Below are positions 1 through 7,970 of a stretch of DNA of 44,664 nt, piece by piece. The DNA comes from Porphyrobacter sp. (lineage in GTDB: Bacteria; Pseudomonadota; Alphaproteobacteria; Sphingomonadales; Sphingomonadaceae): contig JACESM010000003.1 in assembly GCA_013911835.1 (NCBI GenBank), positions 1-44,664 on the forward strand. The letters are read 5' to 3'. The stretch's first letter is position 1. Each line of letters starts with the position of its first letter. The position numbers and the translations under genes were made by a program. The notes under the pieces were generated by a model. That model was not told where the DNA came from, did no database searches, and saw nothing but the letters and a program-made list of their open reading frames with translations.

Positions 1-716
1 CAGCCAAAGGTAATGACATATTATTGTCGCCCTACGGCTTATTAGACCGAAAATTAGCAATAAAAATGCTTGGCGGAGAGGGTGGGATTCGCGTAAATAT
101 GCTATGTAATTGTTTTATAAAGTTAACATTCTCCAATTCAACGTATTGCGCCCCCTATCCTGCCCCCAAAATTGTTGGCTTGATCCTAATGTACACTGTC
201 ACCCAAACTTGGACCGCTCGGGTCTGGAGTTTTCCGCCCTTCCTCAGGACCGGTGGGCTGGCTTCACGGGCTGAGTTTGACAGCATGATCGGGGGGAAGC
301 CCCGATTGCGTTGTGCGGCCGCTCTTCGTTTTAGTGCCACGCCAAACCTCCAGCTTTCGGCAAGCATCGCCTCCACGGGACAAACTCCATCGCAGCCCTC
401 CTGATCCTGCAGAAGGCGCACCACACGCACTTGCACCCGATGTGAAACCGGTTGGTCCCTTTGCCATTCGTTGGCCCGCCCTTTCAGGACTTGCGGCTTC
501 CCATAATCCCGGAGCGGACCAAACCGAGCAGAAGAAAGAGTTCATGAAAACTGAGGCTGATGATGCTCAATGCGTTTCAGGCGATCCGCCAATTGATTTT
601 CAAATTAGTCCAACAACAGCGGTCATTGAACGTGCATCAAACATTAATATTGCCGCAGCCTAAAAATTCATCCATAATGAGCGCGTCAGACAAAATAATC
701 TAGGATTACACCACAT

Positions 717-1023
717 ATGGAGAAAGAATTGAAGATAATGCCTGAAACGCTTATCACGCTGACCAGCGACATCGTCGCTGCGCACCTCAGCAACAATGAT
801 GTCGCCGTGGCCGATGTCCCCGGCCTCATCACCAATGTCTATGCGGCACTTGCCAATCTCGGCGAGACGCCGGTGGTCGAAGAAGCCAAGCCTCAGCCCG
901 CCGTCGCGATCCGCAATTCGGTCAAGCCCGATTACATCGTGTGCCTTGAAGACGGCAAGAAGCTGAAGATGCTCAAGCGCTATCTTCGCACCAATTACAA
1001 CATGAGCCCCGAAGAATACCGCG
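717..1023 (+). pseudogene. Mirror copy of the truncated mucR
   Basis: Exact reverse-complement copy of the mucR fragment at 1024..1330, created by the palindrome. It breaks at the same codon, so it adds no independent gene. If the palindrome is an assembly artefact, this copy does not exist in the genome. Confidence 0.75.
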
Positions 1024-1330
1024 CGCGGTATTCTTCGGGGCTCATGTTGTAATTGGTGCGAAGATAGCGCTTGAGCATCTTCAGCTTCTTGCCGTCTTCA
1101 AGGCACACGATGTAATCGGGCTTGACCGAATTGCGGATCGCGACGGCGGGCTGAGGCTTGGCTTCTTCGACCACCGGCGTCTCGCCGAGATTGGCAAGTG
1201 CCGCATAGACATTGGTGATGAGGCCGGGGACATCGGCCACGGCGACATCATTGTTGCTGAGGTGCGCAGCGACGATGTCGCTGGTCAGCGTGATAAGCGT
1301 TTCAGGCATTATCTTCAATTCTTTCTCCAT
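1024..1330 (-). pseudogene. mucR: MucR/Ros-family transcriptional regulator, 3' end missing at the palindrome centre
   Basis: This reads as the N-terminal ~102 residues of a Ros/MucR regulator (LTSDIVAAHLSNNDVAVADV, then DYIVCLEDGKKLKMLKRYL, then MSPEEYRAR). Family members normally continue with a W and about 30 more residues; here the frame meets the palindrome centre right after EEYRAR and reads into its own mirror. In the Ros zinc finger the ligands are C, D and two His. Cys and Asp remain (C-L-E-D), but the first His position is Tyr (KRYL) and the second falls in T-N-Y-N. That suggests a finger without zinc, as known for some MucR-like proteins. Start is uncertain: ATG 1330, or an internal ATG at 1309. 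Family MucR proteins are H-NS-like repressors of surface and envelope genes. Confidence 0.75.
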
Positions 1331-1383
1331 ATGTGGTGTAATCCTAGATTATTTTGTCTGACGCGCTCATTATGGATGAATTT

Positions 1384-1503
1384 TTAGGCTGCGGCAATAT
1401 TAATGTTTGATGCACGTTCAATGACCGCTGTTTGTGGACTAATTTGAAAATCAATTGGCGGATCGCCTGAAACGCATTGAGCATCATCAGCCTCAGTTTT
1501 CAT
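1384..1503 (-). CDS. Possible 39-residue ORF upstream of mucR
   Basis: An ATG after AAGAAAGAGTTC opens a 39-codon frame (starts MKTEADDAQC, ends NINIAAA) that stops 53 bases before mucR on the same strand. It is mirrored at 544..663. The two palindrome mismatches fall inside it. No family is recognised, and it may be chance or the tail of a decayed gene. Confidence 0.25.
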   Translation of the reverse strand: MKTEADDAQCVSGDPPIDFQISPQTAVIERASNINIAAA

Positions 1504-1869
1504 GAACTCTTTCTTCTGCTCGGTTTGGTCCGCTCCGGGATTATGGGAAGCCGCAAGTCCTGAAAGGGCGGGCCAACGAATGGCAAAGGGACCAACCGGT
1601 TTCACATCGGGTGCAAGTGCGTGTGGTGCGCCTTCTGCAGGATCAGGAGGGCTGCGATGGAGTTTGTCCCGTGGAGGCGATGCTTGCCGAAAGCTGGAGG
1701 TTTGGCGTGGCACTAAAACGAAGAGCGGCCGCACAACGCAATCGGGGCTTCCCCCCGATCATGCTGTCAAACTCAGCCCGTGAAGCCAGCCCACCGGTCC
1801 TGAGGAAGGGCGGAAAACTCCAGACCCGAGCGGTCCAAGTTTGGGTGACAGTGTACATTAGGATCAAGC

Positions 1870-2360
1870 CAACAATTTTGGGGGCAGGATAGGGGGCGCA
1901 ATACGTTGAATTGGAGAATGTTAACTTTATAAAACAATTACATAGCATATTTACGCGAATCCCACCCTCTCCGCCAAGCATTTTTATTGCTAATTTTCGG
2001 TCTAATAAGCCGTAGGGCGACAATAATATGTCATTACCTTTGGCTGAAACGATTAATAAATTTGGTATAAAGAAATTTTATTCCATATCCGATTTGTGTC
2101 GATGCCGATTGGGGGCAAATCTGGGGGAGGAGTTCACCGGATTTGGGGGCACGGCGACAGTAGGCGGTTGAATGCACTCAGTGGCCGAAGATTTGCGGCC
2201 TTATTGGCTCCCGTGGGTTCGAATCCGACTGGTTCCCCTGCTAAAGCCAATTGTATTGTCTGATCTGCTCGACGCGCTGGGCTAGTCCCCGCATAAATAT
2301 GAAAAGCTTTGGAAAAATGGCTGAGTTGGCGCTGCAGAATGCCGTTGTAGATGCGGAGGC
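1870..2360 (+). repeat. Island-boundary repeat, copy A (att flanks with G-rich motifs)
   Basis: Around the tRNA-Ser core this stretch has a left TTTTGGGGGCAGG motif (1876-1888), a right pair of TTGGGGGCA-like motifs (about 2109-2150), and a T-arm-like GTGGGTTCGAATCC (about 2213-2226). Copy C at 40.06-40.48 kb has the same order and almost the same spacing. The part beyond (CTGAGTTGGCGCTGCAGAAT, from 2322) matches copy B (about 29291). The G-rich repeats on both sides of the core look like integrase arm-type sites; that role is inference. No gene was recognised between 1504 and 2432. Confidence 0.6.
1956..1981 (+). repeat. tRNA-Ser 3'-end fragment, probable island attachment site (copy 1)
   Basis: These 26 bases are identical to 40177-40202 and contain the half T-arm, acceptor strand and CCA expected for the end of a bacterial tRNA-Ser (CGAATCCCACC...CTCTCCGCCA). 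The rest of the tRNA is absent to the left, so this is a displaced 3' fragment like those left at the distal end of islands that integrate into tRNA genes. A mirrored copy lies at about 67-92 through the palindrome. No integrase is visible nearby. Confidence 0.75.
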
Positions 2361-2432
2361 ACATGGGCGCTTTCCCGCATCGGCTGATCGCCATCATACG
2401 TAAGCAGCTCGAATGGACGGCCTGTTCGCCGC

Positions 2433-3929
2433 TCAATCTTCCCGATTTTGATCGGTCATGGCCACATCGTTGACAGCTTGAGCGACATGAAGCGGAACAC
2501 CATGCTGGGATTGCCTGCGAGCCACCATAAGAAAATGGCATGAAGCAGCGAATGGCAGCAGGCACATCGCAAGCAGCGCCATTTCCATGCCGTCGGCCAT
2601 GGCCATGTTACAATCTGATCGTCGCGCCGCTGAAGAGAGGCAGGTGACCGCGAAAGCCTCGGCATCGAGCCCCAAGGCTCGTCTTGACCAAAAATCGCTC
2701 AACGCACCAACAATCGGTGGCCCAAGGCCAAATCCAACGAGGTTGGTCACCAGATAGAAAATCGACGTAACGGTTGCGCGGTTTCTACCACTTGCCAGCG
2801 TATGGACTTGCGCGAAGGTGGGGGCGACGAAAGCGTAGAGCGAGGCCGTGCCGAGCATGCAACCGGCAACGGCCAGGTACAGATTATTCGACAGGATCCC
2901 GCCGGCGATGAAAATCGGAGCTGGCACAATCGCCAACGCCGAGACGATGGCTAGGCGGACTGGTTGACCCCTAGCCCATCGATCCCCTGCAATGCCTCCG
3001 ATAATTGTACCTACGCCGCCGCCGAGGCCACTCACTAGCCCGGTAAATAAGCCAACTTGAGCCAACGGCAGGCCATAACTTCGCACCAGAAGCGCCGGTA
3101 GGAAGGCGGGTAGGCAGTAACCAACGAGAACAACAAGTGCTCCACCCCACGCGAGATGCCTGAAGGCGGAATTTCGCACAAGTTCGCCTGCTACCAATTG
3201 CAGTGACGGGATAGGTTCCTGCTTGCGTGATGCAACGCCGGCCCGCCAAGTGCGCTCCGGGTCCTTGAGCCAGATTAGCATTATCACGGCGAGCACGAAG
3301 CCCGGAATGCCGAGCACCAGGAACGTGTTGCGCCAGCCGATTTGGTCAGCCAGCCAGCCGGTTCCCGCAGCACCCAAAAACGATCCAAGCGGCGCGCCAA
3401 GCGAGAAAATCGCGATGGCCATTGATCGCCTCGCCTCTGGGAAATGCTCGGCAATCAGAGCATGTGACGTCGGATTACCGCCAGCCTCGCCAATGCCTAC
3501 GCCCATCCGCGCGACGAACAGGCTGATAAATGAACGCCCTTGACCAAACAGCATCGTCATAGCCGACCACACTGCGATGCAACCGGCCAACAGGCGCGCG
3601 CGATGACTCCGCTCTGCTAGCCGGGCCAGTGGCAAGCCCGCGAGGGAATAAATGATGGCGAAGGCTGGACCGATCATCAGCCCGATTTGCCAGTCGGATA
3701 ACAGCATCTCGGCTTTGATCTGCTCTTGCACTACGCTGACTGCGGTGCGATCGATGAAACTCAAAGTGTAGGCCGCTGTTAGCAGTGCTAACGCAATCCA
3801 TGATTCAGATGAAATACTGCCCTGCGGCGCCGTCTGCACGGCACTGAGCTGAGAGGGATTGGCATGCATAGGTGGATTGTGCCAGCCCACCTCGCGCATT
3901 GACAGCGTCAGATTGACTGTAGTTACCAC
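2433..3929 (-). CDS. MFS transporter
   Basis: A major facilitator superfamily permease in the inner membrane, about 12 hydrophobic segments. Visible marks are YTLSFIDRTAVSVVQEQI in helix 1, the loop 2-3 signature LAGLPLARLAERSHRARLL, and GIGEAGGNPTSHALIAEHFP in helix 4. Sphingomonads carry many such spinster-like carriers (SLSFIDR...GIGEA) beside aromatic or steroid catabolic genes; the substrate cannot be read from sequence. The annotated start gives a long hydrophilic leader; an internal ATG (MHANPSQLS, about 3869) is a plausible true start. It is the first gene inside the island boundary, and its stop lies about 290 bases from the copy-A T-arm-like motif. The C-terminus is a little unusual but keeps a final hydrophobic helix (MALLAMCLLPFAASCHFLM). 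Confidence 0.85.
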   Translation of the reverse strand: MVTTVNLTLSMREVGWHNPPMHANPSQLSAVQTAPQGSISSESWIALALLTAAYTLSFIDRTAVSVVQEQIKAEMLLSDWQIGLMIGPAFAIIYSLAGLPLARLAERSHRARLLAGCIAVWSAMTMLFGQGRSFISLFVARMGVGIGEAGGNPTSHALIAEHFPEARRSMAIAIFSLGAPLGSFLGAAGTGWLADQIGWRNTFLVLGIPGFVLAVIMLIWLKDPERTWRAGVASRKQEPIPSLQLVAGELVRNSAFRHLAWGGALVVLVGYCLPAFLPALLVRSYGLPLAQVGLFTGLVSGLGGGVGTIIGGIAGDRWARGQPVRLAIVSALAIVPAPIFIAGGILSNNLYLAVAGCMLGTASLYAFVAPTFAQVHTLASGRNRATVTSIFYLVTNLVGFGLGPPIVGALSDFWSRRALGLDAEAFAVTCLSSAARRSDCNMAMADGMEMALLAMCLLPFAASCHFLMVARRQSQHGVPLHVAQAVNDVAMTDQNRED

Positions 3930-4031
3930 AGAGCCTGCACTGTGATTGCAAAGAAATGGCTCATCGTAAGCAAAGTGGAATTATCTGCGGCGTCCAAGCA
4001 TGTGCGACCGATGATCAAGATGGCAGCTGGA

Positions 4032-4838
4032 TCATTCCTTCGGGGGGGCGTAGAGGTTTTCGAGAAGCTGATCACGAGCCTGTGAAAAATCGCGGCCCAT
4101 GCCGCTCTGGTTGACCGCTATGTCAATGCGCTCAGCGGCGTACCCGTAGCACACGCCCGTCACGGCTTCGCGGTAGGATTGGCTAAGCGGGCCTTCGGCC
4201 ATCTTGAAACGTCGCGCACCGACCATGAAAAAGCCCTTGGCGAGGATCAGACACTCCTCAATTTCGAGCTCAGACAAGCCAGACGTATCTATCAGCCAGC
4301 GGCTTAGTCCGCCGCCGACGCTCTGGCCAGCAAGGTGGACAGGAGCCTTGATGAGGTGATCGTCGACCTGCCAGTTCTGCACAATCGATCCGTTACGGTT
4401 TAAGGTGCCATGCAGCGGACCCGAGACTGCGTCTGGGATCTCGACATCATAAATCCATTCGACATCGCCGCGACCAGCGTGACGCATCGCCAGCCAAGCG
4501 AGATCCAACATATGCGTGCAATTCTGCCGCGCACGACCATTGGCGAAGAGCTCTTTGGTCGTCGTGTCGATGCGCATCCCAACTAAGGCTTCAATCGGTT
4601 TGCTGGCACCCGGACAGGTCTGCAATGTGTAGCGCTGGAACCCCGCCTCGATTGCCGTGACCGCCTGCCCATCGTGATGCAGGACGCAGGTCATGTGGTG
4701 CCGCATGTCAACGATAGCTGCATCGACCTTCCCGGACGATCCACTGAGCCGGATCGCCCTGCGAGTGATGCCCGTTCCCCAGTCCTCAGCTAGGGGCAGA
4801 TGATCAGTGCGTCGCTTCTGGGACTCCGTTCCCGTCAT
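4032..4838 (-). CDS. DUF2889 domain protein
   Basis: A 268-residue protein with DUF2889 hallmarks: an early acidic stretch with [15 protein letters not shown], an [17 protein letters not shown] segment, and a C-terminal acidic-aromatic region. No signal peptide or membrane segment. The function of the family is unknown; members are commonly found near acyl-CoA and steroid-type catabolic genes in actinobacteria and sphingomonads (general knowledge). Its ATG overlaps the etfA stop by 4 bases (ATGA), so it is translationally coupled to and probably co-transcribed with the electron-transfer flavoprotein gene, which fits a role in CoA-thioester oxidation. Confidence 0.75.
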   Translation of the reverse strand: MTGTESQKRRTDHLPLAEDWGTGITRRAIRLSGSSGKVDAAIVDMRHHMTCVLHHDGQAVTAIEAGFQRYTLQTCPGASKPIEALVGMRIDTTTKELFANGRARQNCTHMLDLAWLAMRHAGRGDVEWIYDVEIPDAVSGPLHGTLNRNGSIVQNWQVDDHLIKAPVHLAGQSVGGGLSRWLIDTSGLSELEIEECLILAKGFFMVGARRFKMAEGPLSQSYREAVTGVCYGYAAERIDIAVNQSGMGRDFSQARDQLLENLYAPPKE

Positions 4839-5764
4839 AGCGCCCCAGTCAGCTCCGGCACGGCGGTGAACAGGTCCGCCACCAAGCCGATATCCGCGAC
4901 CTGAAAGATCGGGGCGTCTTCGTCTTTGTTGATCGCGATGATGACCTTCGAGTCCTTCATCCCCGCAAGGTGCTGGATCGCGCCCGAGATGCCGATGGCG
5001 AAGTACACTTCGGGGGCGACGATCTTGCCGGTCTGGCCGACCTGATAGTCGTTGGGGACATAGCCGGCATCGACCGCCGCGCGGCTCGCGCCGATGGCTG
5101 CGCCGAGCTTGTCGGCGAGCGGGGTGATCGTGGCTTCGAAGGTTTCCGCATCCTTCAGCGCGCGGCCGCCCGAGACGATCACCTTGGCGCTGGTCAGTTC
5201 CGGACGCTCGCTCTTGGCGATTTCCGAGCTGACGAAGCTCGAGGTGCCCGCATCGCCCGCGCCGCTGACGGCTTCGACGGTGCCCGAACCGCCTTCGGTC
5301 GCAGCCTTTTCAAACGCGGTGCCGCGCACGGTGATGACCAGCTTGGCATCGGTCGATTCGACCGTGGCGATGGCGTTGCCGGCGTAGATCGGGCGGGTGA
5401 AGGTCTTGGGGCCTTCGACCGACAGGATCTCGCTCACCTGCATCACGTCGAGGTGGGCAGCGACGCGCGGAGCGACGTTCTTGCCCTGCGTGGTGGCAGG
5501 CGCAAGGAAGGCGTCGTGATCGGCCATCAGCGCGGCGGCGAGCGGCGCGACGTTTTCGGCGAGGCCGTTGGCGTGAGCCGCGTCGTCCGCGACGTGGACC
5601 TTGCCGACGCCCGCGATCTTGGCGGCAGCCTCGGCCACCGCGCCGCAATTGTGGCCCGCGACCAGCAGGTGCACTTCGCCCAGCTTCGATGCAGCGGTGA
5701 CGACCGCGAGGGTCGCGTCGTGCACCTTGGTGTTGTCATGTTCGACCAGAACCAGAGTCTTCAT
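4835..5764 (-). CDS. etfA: Electron transfer flavoprotein alpha subunit
   Basis: EtfA/FixB, 309 residues, full family length. The C-terminal FAD domain carries VSGGRALKD, the [20 protein letters not shown] segment and the [20 protein letters not shown] motif that cradles FAD, ending [11 protein letters not shown]. With EtfB it passes electrons from acyl-CoA dehydrogenases to ETF-quinone oxidoreductase. Normally etfB lies directly upstream. Here only the last ~21 codons of etfB survive (5886-5955), so this EtfA has no partner in the window and must use an EtfB from elsewhere, or is a relic. Codon use is strongly GC3 and looks functional. A REP-like inverted repeat separates it from the etfB remnant. 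Confidence 0.93.
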   Translation of the reverse strand: MKTLVLVEHDNTKVHDATLAVVTAASKLGEVHLLVAGHNCGAVAEAAAKIAGVGKVHVADDAAHANGLAENVAPLAAALMADHDAFLAPATTQGKNVAPRVAAHLDVMQVSEILSVEGPKTFTRPIYAGNAIATVESTDAKLVITVRGTAFEKAATEGGSGTVEAVSGAGDAGTSSFVSSEIAKSERPELTSAKVIVSGGRALKDAETFEATITPLADKLGAAIGASRAAVDAGYVPNDYQVGQTGKIVAPEVYFAIGISGAIQHLAGMKDSKVIIAINKDEDAPIFQVADIGLVADLFTAVPELTGAL

Positions 5765-5782
5765 CTCGATATCCTCTTACAA

Positions 5783-5872
5783 CCGTTCGCCCTGAGCTTG
5801 TCGAAGGGCTGCACTTCCTTTCACCCGCGTGCCCAAAGAAGGACAGTGCTTCGACAAGCTCAGCACGAACGG
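5783..5872. repeat. REP-type inverted repeat
   Basis: Arms 5783-5806 (ccgttcgccctgagcttgtc...) and 5849-5872 are reverse complements with two mismatches in 24 bases, separated by 42 bases. The core tgagcttgtcgaag is a widespread intergenic repeat in sphingomonads. It lies between etfA and the etfB tail, the usual place for such an element. Confidence 0.8.
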
Positions 5873-5885
5873 GTGTGGTTCAAAC

Positions 5886-5955
5886 TTACGCGATGCCGAG
5901 CGCCTTGACCTTTTCGACCAGCGCAGTGACGTCAGCGACCTTCTCGCCTGACGTT
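5886..5955 (-). pseudogene. etfB: etfB remnant (last ~21 codons)
   Basis: Read on the minus strand, the bases just upstream of etfA translate to GEKVADVTALVEKVKALGIA and stop, which is the typical carboxyl end of the ETF beta subunit. Homology ends abruptly at about 5950, where sequence coding for an SDR on the opposite strand begins. The body of etfB has therefore been deleted or cut away by a rearrangement. Too short for the ORF track. Confidence 0.75.
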
Positions 5956-6555
5956 ACCAGCGAGGATCAGTGGATTGCAGTCATGGATCGGATTCGCGTC
6001 GATCACGGCATGCTCGACATCTTGGTCAACAATGCTGGCATTCTAGGGACTGGTCCGCTTGAAACGATCGATCTGGCTGCTTGGAACCACCTCTTCGCGA
6101 TTAACGTCACCGGCGTGATGCTGGGTTGCAAGCATGGCGGGAAACTTATGCAGGCCAACCCAGGAGGTGCACGCGGCTCAATCATCAATATCTCCTCGAA
6201 CTCGGCGTTGCTCGCGACGGCAAGCGACTGTGGCTACTCGGCAACGAAGGGCGCCGTGAAACTTATGACCCAGTCAATTGCAGTCAATTTCGCCCGCCGC
6301 GGGCTCGCGATCCGGTGCAATTCGCTACACCCTGGGCCAATCGACACGTCGATCTTTGCCCCCATGCGGACGACGAATGAAGCGGCGGAGCGCCTCGAGA
6401 AACGGCTAACGGCGATGGTCCCGATGGGACGGATCGGCAGGCCCGAAGAAATCGCCAGCATGGCGCTCTATTTCGCGAGCGACGAGTCCAGTTTCTCGAC
6501 CGGGGCGCAATTCGTGGTCGACGGCGGCGGTACGAGCGCGCTGGCTGGGATATGA
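5950..6555 (+). pseudogene. Short-chain dehydrogenase, 5' end lost
   Basis: The frame from DVTSEDQW onward is a classical SDR: DILVNNAGI, NISSNSALLATASDCGYSATK (catalytic Ser, Tyr-x-x-x-Lys), LHPGPIDTSIF and a final FVVDGGGTSALAGI. The first ~60 residues, with the GxxxGIG cofactor motif, are missing. The open frame upstream (from 5875) is only antisense etfB, so the listed ORF start is chimeric. Without the nucleotide-binding strand it should be inactive. It ends 4 bases before the next gene, so an old operon order (SDR, Gfo/Idh) is preserved. Confidence 0.8.
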
Positions 6556-6559
6556 GTGC

Positions 6560-7450
6560 ATGAATTCTGGAAAACCCATTGGGGTAGGGCTCGTTGGCTT
6601 TGAGCCGGGTCGCAGTTGGAGTGCCGTTGCGCACCTGCCGGCACTCGCCGCGCTTACTGAGTACAGGGTCGCGGCGGTCGCAACCACGCGGCATGAGTCT
6701 GCGATGGCGGCTGCCGAAGTTATTGGGTTGAACGCCGATAAGGCCTTCATCTCGGGCGCAGCCTTGGCAACATGTTCAGATGTCGATGTTGTAGCTGTAA
6801 CCGTCAAAGTCCCACACCATCTTGAAATCGTCCGAGCAGCTGTCGCGGCCGGCAAGCACGTCTATTGCGAATGGCCGCTCGGCAATGGGCTGGCAGAAGC
6901 TGAGGAAATGGCAAAGCTCGTAGGGGATGCCGGTGTCCAAGGTGTCGTTGGCCTGCAGGCCCGCTGCTCCCCGACGATCGCCTATTTGCGTGATCTGGTA
7001 TGCGGTGGGGCAATCGGGGAGGTGCTTTCCTCGAACATGATCGGAACCGGCATTCAGTGGGGAGGGTGGGTTGATAAGGCCAATACTTATCTGCTCGATC
7101 CTGCGAACGGAGCCACGCTTCTCACTATCCCATTCGGTCAGCGTTGTTGCCGCTGCGCCCGGTTGCGCAGTCTTCCCTCTCCGGGCTGCTTCGCCTGCGC
7201 CTCGCTAGATTGGGAGCCGGTCGGGCTGGCGGGGAATGGTGAAATCTACAGCTATGTCACTCACCATCACCCGCCCTTGCCGGGCTTCTCGGTGCCGCAC
7301 CCGATCGCTGTTGTGATGATGGAAGAAGGCGTTCGTCTGCTTGGAGCGATGGACGGCACGGATCCGGCCGACCTGGCGATCGGTCGCCGCGTGAGGGCCG
7401 AATTCATCAGGCGCGACGCAGTCGCAGCCTTTCGCTTCTGCCTCCTCTGA
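6560..7450 (+). CDS. Chimeric Gfo/Idh/MocA - DUF35 (OB-fold zinc ribbon) fusion
   Basis: Residues 1 to about 192 are a Gfo/Idh/MocA (Gal80-like) oxidoreductase N-terminus: GVGLVGFEPGRSWSAVAHLP, then CEWPLGNGLAEAEEMAKL, then GATLLTIPFG. From QRCCRCARLRSLPSPGCFAC the protein becomes a DUF35 acyl-CoA-associated protein, with two CxxC pairs followed by the OB-fold (WEPVGLAGNGEIYSYVTHH, EEGVRLLGAMDG). The switch is in frame at about 7135-7145. The oxidoreductase has lost its C-terminal substrate domain and DUF35 its N-terminal helix. No natural family joins these, so a deletion between two neighbouring genes is likely. DUF35 proteins partner lipid-transfer thiolases, and a thiolase start follows 21 bases later. 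Whether the DUF35 half still works is open. Confidence 0.75.
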   Translation: MNSGKPIGVGLVGFEPGRSWSAVAHLPALAALTEYRVAAVATTRHESAMAAAEVIGLNADKAFISGAALATCSDVDVVAVTVKVPHHLEIVRAAVAAGKHVYCEWPLGNGLAEAEEMAKLVGDAGVQGVVGLQARCSPTIAYLRDLVCGGAIGEVLSSNMIGTGIQWGGWVDKANTYLLDPANGATLLTIPFGQRCCRCARLRSLPSPGCFACASLDWEPVGLAGNGEIYSYVTHHHPPLPGFSVPHPIAVVMMEEGVRLLGAMDGTDPADLAIGRRVRAEFIRRDAVAAFRFCLL

Positions 7451-7471
7451 TCCTGCGACCGGAAAGAAAAC

Positions 7472-7595
7472 ATGACAACCATCGCAAACAGGACTGCAAT
7501 CGCCGGCTACGGCGCCACCGAGTTCTCGAAAAACAGCGGACGCAGTGAATTGCGCCTTGCGGTCGAAGCGACGCTTGCGGCGCTTGCGGATGCGG
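7472..7595 (+). pseudogene. Thiolase (lipid-transfer/SCP-x type) N-terminal fragment
   Basis: MTTIANRTAIAGYGATEFSK with SGRSELRLAVEATLAALADA is the start of acetyl-CoA acetyltransferase/lipid-transfer-type thiolases, which usually follow a DUF35 gene as here. A Shine-Dalgarno-like GGAAAGA precedes the ATG. Homology stops after about 41 codons, where antisense sequence of another broken gene begins; the rest of the ORF to 7702 is unrelated. Such thiolases cleave steroid and branched side chains. Confidence 0.7.
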
Positions 7596-7610
7596 ATCAG
7601 CGCAGGGTTA

Positions 7611-7775
7611 CCATAGGCCAAACACCCCACTGTATTCCGAGGGTCCGAACCAAGCCAATTCCTGCGTTCCGCGAACCGCGGTTGCGGCCAATTCCTCATT
7701 GAGCCCTGGCACAAATCGCACGCCTGCAGCGTCAAGTTCCTTCTGCGCTGCCCAAAGCGCAGCATCATAGCGGGC
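7611..7775 (-). pseudogene. Indolepyruvate ferredoxin oxidoreductase, internal fragment
   Basis: On the minus strand about 55 codons read YDAALWAAQKELDAAGVRF, then PGLNEELAATAVRGTQ, then EYSGVFGLW. This is the thiamine-pyrophosphate region near the start of the large fused indolepyruvate ferredoxin oxidoreductase (GVFGLWYGKGPGV in intact proteins). A TAA follows directly at the left junction, and homology ends near YD at the right junction. It is cut at both ends. Too short for the ORF track in this frame. Confidence 0.65.
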
Positions 7776-7854
7776 TCCCGATCGAGCGATCTAAGCCCGA
7801 ACAGCCCGGCGCGCGGCCGGGGCAATTGGGCTGCGCCTTTTGCTAGTTTTCCAC

Positions 7855-7896
7855 CTCAGCGCCTTTATGCAACAAACGTTGCATAAAGGCGCTGAG
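7855..7896. promoter_or_regulatory. Operator-like perfect inverted repeat before the FAD dehydrogenase pair
   Basis: Two 19-base arms (ctcagcgcctttatgcaac / gttgcataaaggcgctgag) around a 4-base spacer. The inner 16 bases TGCAACAAACGTTGCA (7868-7883) match the TGCAAC-N4-GTTGCA site at 26267-26282 between the divergent Rieske genes. It ends 74 bases before the start of the gene at 7971. Likely bound by the TetR protein encoded at 27599 (inference). Confidence 0.65.
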
Positions 7897-7970
7897 TTCT
7901 CGACGATCTGATCGTAAGGCTCGCGATCCATGCGCGCATCGGGAAAGCGCGTGATAGGGAGGAACGGAAA

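Larger units (their letters stand above)
1..2046. repeat. 2-kb near-perfect palindrome (fold-back inverted duplication)
   Basis: Bases 1-1023 are the reverse complement of 1024-2046. The six-frame track shows it directly, since the same proteins occur on both strands at mirrored places (24..404 with 1643..2023; 717..1052 with 995..1330). The only difference I found is two adjacent bases near 612 (ccaacaac against ccacaaac), which changes one residue from T to Q in a mirrored ORF. There is almost no spacer; the centre reads tacc-gcgcgc-ggta. Base 1 pairs with 2046, so the left arm ends exactly at the window edge. The fold lies inside mucR, so neither arm holds a whole gene. A fold-back assembly or chimeric-read artefact at a contig end is the simplest explanation; a true inverted duplication or hairpin end is possible. 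Confidence 0.95.

Noticed and set aside
1-2046. Hairpin telomere
   Set aside because: Not excluded, but no known telomere resolvase or linear-replicon gene is in view, and a fold-back artefact explains the data more simply.
2205-2240. Possible tRNA gene at the T-arm-like GTGGGTTCGAATCC
   Set aside because: The 5-base T-stem does not pair fully and no acceptor, D-arm or anticodon arm is present upstream; the repeats at 29.18 and 40.43 kb have the same defect.
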